Shown here: positions 1 to 6,137 of the stretch, piece after piece
How positions within the stretch are numbered: position 1 is the stretch's first letter
How the letters are laid out: each line of letters opens with the position of its first letter
Source: an uncultured bacterium
GTDB taxonomy: Bacteria; UBA4055
Assembly (NCBI GenBank): GCA_937873545.1
Contig: CALMWI010000201.1
Span: forward strand, 1-15,553
Length of the DNA stretch: 15,553 bases
Direction: 5' to 3'
Position numbers and translations under genes: made by a program
Notes under the pieces: model-generated
What the model was told of the DNA's origin: nothing
What the model saw: the letters and a program-made list of their open reading frames with translations, nothing else
Databases searched by the model: none

Positions 1-446
1 CGCTCAATCTCGAGGAGAGTGTCGGCCTGAACTTCACTTTTATAAAATCTTCCGTTTCAGAACTTTTTATGAGAGCGGGTTTCGGTTTCAAGCAGAATTT
101 CAACGATAATGTGTATAAATACGATTCTGACAACTCATCTGATTCTCTTTACATTTTCATTGAGCAGGATGATCTATACTCTAACGGCCTGGTTTTTACT
201 GCCGGGGCTGATTTTAATTTTACGAACAACATTTCTTATATCTCAACTGCTAATCTTTTTTACAATCTGGATAAAGAAAGGAACTATAATCTCAGGTGGG
301 ACAATGATTTTCTGATCAAGATATTCAAATATGTCTCACTCGACTATAATTTTATACTTAAATACGATTATAACGCCGATGAATCCAATTATATTATTTA
401 CGATAACAGGATCGCGCTTGAGTTCTCATATTACATTAACAGGTAG
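1..446 (+). CDS. Outer-membrane beta-barrel protein, C-terminal part (5' end outside window)
   Basis: The frame is open from the left edge (first full codon at base 3) to a TAG at 444-446, so the Met codon at 69 is internal and the gene begins before the window. The visible 147 residues alternate polar and hydrophobic/aromatic residues in short strands rich in Tyr, Phe, Asn and Asp, with turns such as GADFNFTNN and FYNLDKERNYNLRW, and end in an aromatic strand (LEFSYYINR). This is typical of the last strands of an outer-membrane barrel. The pattern resembles DUF3078/DUF481-type barrels, but I cannot fix the family from the C-terminus alone. It ends 9 bases before the MlaE permease gene, so co-transcription and a role linked to the outer membrane are plausible. 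The barrel call is inference from composition and strand pattern. Confidence 0.6.
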   Translation, partial: LNLEESVGLNFTFIKSSVSELFMRAGFGFKQNFNDNVYKYDSDNSSDSLYIFIEQDDLYSNGLVFTAGADFNFTNNISYISTANLFYNLDKERNYNLRWDNDFLIKIFKYVSLDYNFILKYDYNADESNYIIYDNRIALEFSYYINR

Positions 447-455
447 TCCGGGCTG

Positions 456-1526
456 ATGCAGATACAAAATGAAAATATTATGGTCTTTGATGAAGATTTT
501 TATGTACAGCAGATTGACCGTCTGATCGAACAAATAGAGAATATCAAAAAAACGACCGCGGATAATATAACGCTGGATTTCAGCAGAACGAAAAATTTCG
601 ACACGCTTGCGATAGCGATCTTTCTTTATTTCGAAAAAGATAAGAGGATAAAAACTATTTTTTCACAAGAAATAATAAATGATCTTGCTGAATTCAAAAA
701 AAATATCGCTTTTGATGAAAAAAGCTCCGGTGATGTTTCTGCTTTTGAGTCTCTTGTAATGAAAGTAAATGACTTTCAGTCTCAGTTAAAAACTTTTATA
801 ATTCTTTCTGCCGATGTTTTTCATTATTCTTTAAGAGCCGTTTTCAATAAGGAAGGCCGAAAAGCGGGGTCGGTTTATCAGCAGATGCTTTTAATGGGGA
901 ATAATGCAGTACCTATAATTTTCCTTCTGTCATTCCTTATCGGGCTTATCCTGTCGCTTCAATCCGCTGCGCAGCTAAGACAGTTCGGCGCGAACATTTA
1001 TCTTGTAGATCTGATCGTGATCGGAATGATCCTTGAGATGGGTCCTATCATAGCGGCTGTGATCGTAGCCGGAAGATCAGGCTCTGCGATAGCGGCTGAG
1101 ATCTCCACAATGAAGATCACCGAAGAACTTGACGCGCTCCAGGTAATGGCCTTAAACCCATTGAAATATGTAGTTGCGCCGAAAATGCTGGCTATGACAG
1201 TATGTCTTCCGATGCTGACGATCATAGCAAATATGGTGGGGATCTTCGGCGGATTCATTATAGGAGTTCTCTATCTTGGACTGAGTCCCGACATTTTTAT
1301 AAACAGGGCGGTTTCGGTTATGACGCTGTACTTCTGGTACCAGAGCTTGCTTAAAAGCGTACTTTTCAGCTGGCTGATCGTTCTGATAGGAGCTCACTTC
1401 GGGTTCAATGTAAAAGGCGGTGCCGAAGGGGTCGGTAAAGCAGCGACTTCCTCGGTTGTGGCTGCGATCTTTGCGGTCATCATGACGGACGCATTCTTAA
1501 GTTTAATTTTTTATTTCGAGTTCTGA
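456..1526 (+). CDS. mlaE: MlaE-family ABC transporter permease with N-terminal STAS-like domain
   Basis: Inner-membrane permease of an MCE/Mla-type phospholipid transport system. Residues about 1-100 form a STAS-like domain (strand ITLDFSRTKNFDT at 38-50), replacing the separate MlaB subunit of E. coli. Residues about 120-356 are the MlaE domain: membrane segments near 150-170, 182-204, 245-275, 298-315 and 333-355, with the family's most conserved stretch at about 194-243, including EMGP, GRSGSAIAAEI, STM, EELDAL and NPLKY. The length of 356 residues against about 260 for E. coli MlaE is explained by the STAS extension. The start follows the preceding stop by 9 bases, with a modest AGG-containing ribosome site at 441-443. 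Its stop overlaps the ATPase gene start by one base (TGATG), so the two are translationally coupled. Family assignment is firm; the transported lipid and direction are not visible. Confidence 0.93.
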   Translation: MQIQNENIMVFDEDFYVQQIDRLIEQIENIKKTTADNITLDFSRTKNFDTLAIAIFLYFEKDKRIKTIFSQEIINDLAEFKKNIAFDEKSSGDVSAFESLVMKVNDFQSQLKTFIILSADVFHYSLRAVFNKEGRKAGSVYQQMLLMGNNAVPIIFLLSFLIGLILSLQSAAQLRQFGANIYLVDLIVIGMILEMGPIIAAVIVAGRSGSAIAAEISTMKITEELDALQVMALNPLKYVVAPKMLAMTVCLPMLTIIANMVGIFGGFIIGVLYLGLSPDIFINRAVSVMTLYFWYQSLLKSVLFSWLIVLIGAHFGFNVKGGAEGVGKAATSSVVAAIFAVIMTDAFLSLIFYFEF

Positions 1527-2287
1527 TGATGCAAAACGAAAACATAATACAGATTAGAGATTTAACGGCAAAGTACGACGACAGGATCATTCTTGACAAT
1601 ATTTCCCTTAATATCAGACGGGGTGAAGTCTTCGTAATCCTGGGCAGCAGCGGCGGCGGTAAAACAACTCTTTTAAAGCACATAATCGGTCTATTGAAAC
1701 CTGTTTCTGGCGAAATAAATATCTTCGGAAAGAACACTTTAAGCATGGAACTCGAGGAATTCGAAGAAATTCTTAAAAAGATCGGAGTGCAGTTCCAGGG
1801 CGGCGCGCTGCTTAATTCCATGGAAGTATGGGAAAATGTGGCTATGCCTCTTGAACACCATACCAGATTACCTGTTTCCACTATCAGAAATATAGTCAAA
1901 CAGAAACTGTCGCTTGTAAATCTTAAACACGCTTACAGACTTTTCCCTTCTGAACTTTCCGGAGGAATGAAAAAAAGGGTCGCTCTAGCCAGAGCCATAG
2001 TTATGGATCCTGAAATACTTTTTTTCGACGAACCGTCGGCAGGCCTTGACCCTATTACGGCAGCAGAACTGGATGAGCTTATTCTCGAACTTCAAAAAAA
2101 GCTCGGTATAACAATTGTAGTAGTGACCCATGAACTTGAGTCTATCAAAAGAATTGCGGACAGAGTACTTTATCTTCAGAAAGGAAAAAATATTTTTTGC
2201 GGAACGCTGGAAGAAGCTAAAGCGGCCGATAATGACGAGATGAACCAGTTTTTCGGATGGTCAGAGAAGGTTAAAAGACATAAGTAA
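1526..2287 (+). CDS. mlaF: MlaF-type ABC transporter ATP-binding protein
   Basis: Cytoplasmic ATPase that would energise the preceding MlaE permease. All nucleotide-binding motifs are intact: Walker A GSSGGGKTT at 40-48, Q-loop region VQFQGGALL at 88-96 (the QxGALF-like pattern typical of MlaF), signature LSGGM at 144-148, Walker B ILFFDEP at 164-170, D-loop SAGLD at 171-175 and switch histidine H202. The length of 253 residues fits the family. The first ATG (1526) overlaps the permease stop in TGATG; a second ATG directly follows at 1529 and could be the true start. No MCE-domain substrate-binding gene (MlaD) follows; instead there is a promoter and grpE. The MlaF subfamily call rests on the neighbour and on the Q-loop pattern. 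Confidence 0.93.
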   Translation: MMQNENIIQIRDLTAKYDDRIILDNISLNIRRGEVFVILGSSGGGKTTLLKHIIGLLKPVSGEINIFGKNTLSMELEEFEEILKKIGVQFQGGALLNSMEVWENVAMPLEHHTRLPVSTIRNIVKQKLSLVNLKHAYRLFPSELSGGMKKRVALARAIVMDPEILFFDEPSAGLDPITAAELDELILELQKKLGITIVVVTHELESIKRIADRVLYLQKGKNIFCGTLEEAKAADNDEMNQFFGWSEKVKRHK

Positions 2288-2316
2288 ATCAAAACTTCAA
2301 ACTGCACTTTCATACC

Positions 2317-2347
2317 TTGACTTTCACCGGTATTTTTATTATATTTG
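2317..2347 (+). promoter_or_regulatory. Predicted promoter for the grpE-dnaJ transcription unit
   Basis: TTGACT at 2317-2322 and TATATT at 2340-2345 are separated by 17 bases, a near-ideal housekeeping-sigma promoter 54 bases upstream of the grpE start. The extended -10, TATATTTG (2340-2347), also fits the Bacteroidota -7 pattern TAnnTTTG, with a TTG about 20 bases upstream. It lies in the first sizeable gap (113 bases) after mlaF. No transcription start has been measured. Confidence 0.65.
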
Positions 2348-2361
2348 ATACCCTTGTATCA
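2346..2361. promoter_or_regulatory. Perfect palindrome over the grpE transcription start (candidate operator)
   Basis: TGATAC-CCTT-GTATCA is a perfect inverted repeat with 6-base arms and a 4-base centre. It begins within the extended -10 element and covers the expected +1 (about 2352), which is where a repressor would block transcription. It is not CIRCE (TTAGCACTC-N9-GAGTGCTAA) and does not match the HspR site. Its regulator is unknown; the same hairpin could instead act at the 5' end of the mRNA. Confidence 0.45.
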
Positions 2362-2400
2362 TAGCTACAAACAATAATCATAAAAATCGGAGTTTCAACA

Positions 2401-2964
2401 ATGACTGGAAGGTCGAAAAAGTATCAGAATGAACCAATTGAAGAAAATGAAATGGACGAAACAGGGATCGATGAGCAGGAAGAAGGCGTTGATAAGGGTG
2501 AAGGATCTGAGCTTAGGGAGACGATAGCCAAACTTGAGCAGGAAGTATTTGACTACAGAGATAAACTTGTTAGAAAAGCGGCAGAATTCGAAAACTATAA
2601 AAAAAGAACATCGGATGAATTTGTAAGGCTCATAGAAACCGCGAATGAAGATCTTCTGACCACACTGCTGCCTGTTTTAGACGACATTGAAAGATTCCGG
2701 AAAAACTATAATCCCGAGATCAAACCGGATGACCTTAAGAAAGGTATCGATATGATATTCGACAAGCTCAATTCGATACTTAATAATTTCGGTCTTGAAG
2801 AAATTGAATCTTTGAACAAGGAATTCAATCCTGATTTCCACGACGCTCTGATGATGACTGAAAAAGAAGGCGTGGCTTCCAACACTGTGGTCGATCAACA
2901 TGAGAAGGGCTACAAACTGAAGAATAAGATTATAAGACACGCAAAAGTAGTAGTTTCAAAATAA
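2401..2964 (+). CDS. grpE: GrpE, nucleotide exchange factor of the DnaK chaperone
   Basis: Cytoplasmic GrpE releases ADP from DnaK and works with DnaJ, which is encoded next. The first 36 residues are acidic and probably disordered (EPIEENEMDE, DEQEEGVDKG). A long helix/coiled coil follows (about 37-75, including LREXIAKLEQEV-like heptads and the conserved AEFENYKKRT at 61-70), then the helical bundle region with LLPVLDDIERF at 89-99. The C-terminal beta domain carries the GrpE signature FNPDFHDAL at 142-150 and ends in the typical KIIRHAKVVVSK. Its length of 187 residues is normal. The ATG is preceded by GGAG at 2389-2392 with good spacing, and by a promoter and palindrome in the upstream gap. 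dnaJ begins 13 bases after the stop. dnaK and hrcA are not in the window. Confidence 0.96.
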   Translation: MTGRSKKYQNEPIEENEMDETGIDEQEEGVDKGEGSELRETIAKLEQEVFDYRDKLVRKAAEFENYKKRTSDEFVRLIETANEDLLTTLLPVLDDIERFRKNYNPEIKPDDLKKGIDMIFDKLNSILNNFGLEEIESLNKEFNPDFHDALMMTEKEGVASNTVVDQHEKGYKLKNKIIRHAKVVVSK

Positions 2965-2977
2965 AAGAGTTGAGTTT

Positions 2978-4132
2978 ATGAGTAAAAGAGATTATTACGA
3001 AATACTGGGTGTCTCCAAAAATGCGTCAAAGGATGACATCAAAAAAGCTTATAAAAAGCTTGCTCTGCAGTTCCATCCTGACAGAAATCAGGGTAATAAG
3101 GAGTCCGAAGAAAAGTTTAAAGAAGTCGGCGAAGCATACTCAGTGCTTTCTGACGACAACAAAAGGGCGAAATACGACAGGTTCGGTCATGAGGGACTTC
3201 GCGGAGGAGGACAGGGCGGCGGAGGATTTGATTTCGGAGGAGGAAGTTTTGACTTCGGCGACGCGGAATCTATCTTCGAGCAGTTTTTCGGAGGCGGGTT
3301 CGGCGGATCGTCAAGGAGCCGGAGGTCCAATTCGAATGCCCAGAGAAGGGGCAACGATCTTCAGATATCTATAAAGCTCACTCTTGAAGAAATTTCAAAA
3401 GAAACCACAAAAAAGATCAAGATAAACAAATATATAAAATGTACCAGCTGCAACGGATCCGGTGCTAAAAGCATTTCTTCTGTAAGTAAATGCAGTTCCT
3501 GCGGAGGTACAGGAGAAATCAGGACCGTTCAGAGGTCAATTCTCGGTCAGTTCGTCAATGTTTCTCCGTGCCATGCCTGTGACGGTATGGGAGAAGTTAT
3601 ACTTGAAAAATGTACTTTGTGCGGCGGAGACGGGAGGATACGCGATGAAAAAAATGTTAATGTGACTATACCGCCGGGCGTTAGCGAAGGCCAGTACCTG
3701 ACTCTTTCAGGCGAAGGTAATGCCGGCAGAAGAGGCGGCCAGCCGGGAGATCTCATCGTGATCATTCAGGAAAAAGAGCACAAATATTTTAACAGGGACA
3801 GGGAAAATCTGTACTACGATCTGCAGCTTAGCGTATCCGAGGCTGCGCTGGGAGCCGAGATAGAGGTCCCTATAATCGAAGGAAAAGTAAAATTAAAAGT
3901 TCCTTCAGGCACTCAACCCGGTAAAAAACTAATGCTTAAGGAAAAAGGTCTTCCGGTTTTGAACGGATACGGGAAAGGAGACCTTATAATTCGGATCAGT
4001 ATATGGATACCTACAAAATTATCAAAAAGGGCAAAAGAGCTTTTTGAGCAGCTTGAATCTCTTGACGACACAAAACCTAAGAGTTCCGAAAAAGGATTTT
4101 TTGAAAAAATCAAAGACAGGCTTTTTGACTGA
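2978..4132 (+). CDS. dnaJ: DnaJ (Hsp40), full-length class I co-chaperone
   Basis: DnaJ delivers unfolded clients to DnaK and stimulates its ATPase. The J domain occupies about residues 4-70, with the essential HPD at 33-35. A Gly/Phe-rich segment (about 71-112) contains an SIFEQFFGG motif. The zinc-binding domain has all four CxxCxGxG modules, at 155-162, 172-179, 198-205 and 212-219. The C-terminal beta domains (about 225-350) include LTLSGEGNAGRRGGQPGDL and AALGAEIEVPI, and the dimerisation tail follows. The length of 384 residues is standard and every key residue is present. It follows grpE by 13 bases. Its TGA shares one base with the next gene's ATG (TGATG at 4130-4134), so the ComEA-like gene is probably translated by coupling from dnaJ. 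Confidence 0.97.
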   Translation: MSKRDYYEILGVSKNASKDDIKKAYKKLALQFHPDRNQGNKESEEKFKEVGEAYSVLSDDNKRAKYDRFGHEGLRGGGQGGGGFDFGGGSFDFGDAESIFEQFFGGGFGGSSRSRRSNSNAQRRGNDLQISIKLTLEEISKETTKKIKINKYIKCTSCNGSGAKSISSVSKCSSCGGTGEIRTVQRSILGQFVNVSPCHACDGMGEVILEKCTLCGGDGRIRDEKNVNVTIPPGVSEGQYLTLSGEGNAGRRGGQPGDLIVIIQEKEHKYFNRDRENLYYDLQLSVSEAALGAEIEVPIIEGKVKLKVPSGTQPGKKLMLKEKGLPVLNGYGKGDLIIRISIWIPTKLSKRAKELFEQLESLDDTKPKSSEKGFFEKIKDRLFD

Positions 4133-4608
4133 TGAAAAGACAGGACGGAAATAGCAAATCCGATAACATTGCAAAGAGATCTTACCGGGGATCGCTTTAC
4201 ATACTATTCATTGTGTTTACGCTTTTTATTTACAAAACATCCCTTTGCACAGTCTCCGCTTCCGAGATCGATCTTGGTTTTCCGAAAAACGACCTTGTCG
4301 CGGAAACAAAAGATACTGTCAAAAATATTGTGCCTGAAATTTCTGTCATAAATACGGCCGATTCAAATAAATACTCACAAAAAAATAAAATAAAAGAATT
4401 GACTGTAAGCAAAAAACTTGTTAATATAAACACTGCTTCGGTAGATGAACTTACCGGGCTTAAAGGTATAGGTAAAAAGATCGCTCAGGAAATAGTTAAA
4501 TTCAGAAATGAGACCGGAGGGTTCCAAACTCCCGAGGATATTATGAAAGTTAAAGGGATAGGCAAAGCAAAATATTCGGCAATTAAAGGTTATATAATTT
4601 TAAAATAA
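4132..4608 (+). CDS. Membrane-anchored ComEA-like helix-hairpin-helix protein
   Basis: A short basic N-terminus is followed by one hydrophobic segment at about 21-44 (signal anchor), so the rest should face outside the inner membrane. A low-complexity linker (45-95) leads to a C-terminal double helix-hairpin-helix domain of the ComEA type: VNINTASVDELTGLKGIGKKIA at 97-118 region, with hairpins LKGIGKK (110-116) and VKGIGKAK (140-147). Such domains bind double-stranded DNA without sequence specificity. In competent bacteria ComEA binds incoming DNA, but many bacteria carry ComEA-like proteins whose role is untested. The length of 158 residues fits. It overlaps the dnaJ stop by one base. The following two genes resemble secretion/pilus components, which supports an envelope role. 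No comEC or comF is visible, so competence is not established. Confidence 0.82.
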   Translation: MKRQDGNSKSDNIAKRSYRGSLYILFIVFTLFIYKTSLCTVSASEIDLGFPKNDLVAETKDTVKNIVPEISVINTADSNKYSQKNKIKELTVSKKLVNINTASVDELTGLKGIGKKIAQEIVKFRNETGGFQTPEDIMKVKGIGKAKYSAIKGYIILK

Positions 4609-4612
4609 TAAT

Positions 4613-4616
4613 GGAG
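4613..4616 (+). promoter_or_regulatory. Ribosome-binding site deciding the start of the next gene
   Basis: GGAG at 4613-4616 lies 6 bases before the ATG at 4623. It lies inside the longer reading frame that could begin at ATG 4611, so it argues that translation begins at 4623 (or possibly 4620, where the spacing is only 3 bases). Confidence 0.5.
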
Positions 4617-4622
4617 TTGATG

Positions 4623-6119
4623 ATGCGTTTAAAATCACAAAAAGGCGGAGTCGTTCTTAAGATCGTAGCCGTTATGTCATGTATCCTTCTCATCCTCGCG
4701 ATAGAAGTACCGAAAAGATCATGGAAACAGCAAACTGAAAGAAGAGATATTGCAAGAACCCGAATGCTTGAGATGTCCGACTGTGAAATAGTTTATATGC
4801 AGGAAGCCGGTTCGTTCAGCAAAGACCTTAAATCCGTATTCGACTATGCGACCAAGTGCAATACCCTAAAAGTCAGCGCTCCCGACATTGAGATCGAAAT
4901 ACTTGATATCGACTCGACCAGCGTAAGGATCTCGTTTTCGGCATTGAAACACTTTAAAGATCTCGATGTTGTTCCCAACGGTCAGGAACTTGAGAACATT
5001 GAGAATAAACAGAAATTTATAGCTTTTCTTGAAAGCATAGGCTGCCCTACAGCTGAACTGGTAATGGAATCAGATGCTGAACAGATAGACTTACTCCTGA
5101 AAGACAATCCCAACAAAACTTTCTACAGAAGCCTGAAAGAAAAATTCTATAAATCATCCGAGAACGAGACCGAAGTTCTTTACAATGCCGGAAGAAATAT
5201 TTCAATTACGCTTAAGTCCAGAAACCCGAAGCTGTCTCTGAAATCGAACACGGTCAGACTGTCAAGCAATTCAAATATTGAGGCGATAGCGAACTACAAA
5301 GGCAAAAAAGATATATTCTGGGATTTTGTTTCTAAGGATAAGATCACTGTGGATTATAAAAAAGACCCTGCGCTTGATGAACAGATGGTCAATATGGCGC
5401 AGTACGTATTCTCCGATACAGAAAAGGATCCGACACCCTATCTGTGCCCCAGCACTCTTGAACCTTTTACAGTTAATTTCAACCTCAGCGCTCAGGTCGG
5501 AATGAATGTAACTTTTTTCAGAAACGATTACAAAGATAAAGCCGTACTTACAAAAGACAAAACCGTTTATCCTCTAAAAGATAATCCTACGATCCAGAAC
5601 TATTTCCTGAATATAGTTAAATCAAAAAGCGAAAGAAAGGTTACCGATCTTGTAAGAGAATATGAAATGGACGGGGACTCAACTTATTCGTCTGAAAAAG
5701 CAAAAGCCGAGCTCTTCACTAAATACTTCGCTGAACAGCTTAAGGAGTTAACCGCAAAAGAACCGGTGACAGATGAAGTTAAGAAATCGATTGACTCGCC
5801 GGATTTTGAATCAGAAGCTAAATTCTCTGAAAAGGAAAGATTCGCTATCCTATTTGATGCAACACCGGGAGAACAGGTTGCGGCAGAAATGAAAAATGAA
5901 CAAAATCTTAAATCGCTCGCCGATATTTCGTTTTTCTATAATACGGATATCATAAAGATCGATACTATAAGCGTTAAAATTTCTTCGCCTGTTAATGAAA
6001 ACAGCGTATTCAACGGTTATAAAAGAAATTTCTTCCAGAATAAATGGCTGTTCGGAACAGATGATGACGAAAATGCAGGATATGTCGATAACGGATCACC
6101 CAGCTGGAAAACTGAATAA
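4623..6119 (+). CDS. Unknown bitopic extracytoplasmic protein, pilin-like N-terminal layout
   Basis: I do not recognise this family. In the 498-residue product, residues 8-27 form one membrane helix (VVLKIVAVMSCILLILAIEV) after a basic KSQKGG start. An amphipathic helix and the pattern ARTRMLEMSDCEIVYMQ-EAGSFSKDLKSVFDYA (about 45-78) follow, recalling the helix and Y..G.y...L layout of pseudopilins. A true prepilin peptidase site is absent: the position equivalent to Glu5 after Gly is not acidic. The remainder is mixed alpha/beta and hydrophilic, with a Cys-Pro motif (YLCPSTLEPF, about 275-284) seen in the middle. Other cysteines are few (C43-, C70- and C141-region), so a periplasmic disulfide is possible. 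ATG 4623 is preferred over 4611 because GGAG lies between them. It sits between a ComEA-like gene and a GspL-like gene, which suggests an envelope complex. Function is unknown. Confidence 0.7.
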   Translation: MRLKSQKGGVVLKIVAVMSCILLILAIEVPKRSWKQQTERRDIARTRMLEMSDCEIVYMQEAGSFSKDLKSVFDYATKCNTLKVSAPDIEIEILDIDSTSVRISFSALKHFKDLDVVPNGQELENIENKQKFIAFLESIGCPTAELVMESDAEQIDLLLKDNPNKTFYRSLKEKFYKSSENETEVLYNAGRNISITLKSRNPKLSLKSNTVRLSSNSNIEAIANYKGKKDIFWDFVSKDKITVDYKKDPALDEQMVNMAQYVFSDTEKDPTPYLCPSTLEPFTVNFNLSAQVGMNVTFFRNDYKDKAVLTKDKTVYPLKDNPTIQNYFLNIVKSKSERKVTDLVREYEMDGDSTYSSEKAKAELFTKYFAEQLKELTAKEPVTDEVKKSIDSPDFESEAKFSEKERFAILFDATPGEQVAAEMKNEQNLKSLADISFFYNTDIIKIDTISVKISSPVNENSVFNGYKRNFFQNKWLFGTDDDENAGYVDNGSPSWKTE

Positions 6120-6137
6120 AAGACGGCAGGAGTTAAA

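Noticed and set aside
456..1560. Similar gene starts of mlaE (MQIQNENI) and mlaF (MMQNENII) as a repeat or duplication
   Set aside because: The resemblance covers only about eight residues, the bases differ at several positions, and the proteins are unrelated beyond it.
2288..2400. CIRCE or HspR-type heat-shock element upstream of grpE
   Set aside because: Neither TTAGCACTC/GAGTGCTAA nor CTTGAGT/ACTCAAG arms are present; the palindrome there is a different sequence.
4611..4622. ATG at 4611 as the start of the bitopic protein
   Set aside because: The GGAG ribosome site lies inside those first codons and is correctly placed for ATG 4623; 4611 has no site of its own.
4638..4690. Type IV prepilin cleavage site in the bitopic protein
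   Set aside because: After Gly-Gly there is VVLKI, with no Glu at position 5 and a Lys within the would-be hydrophobic helix.
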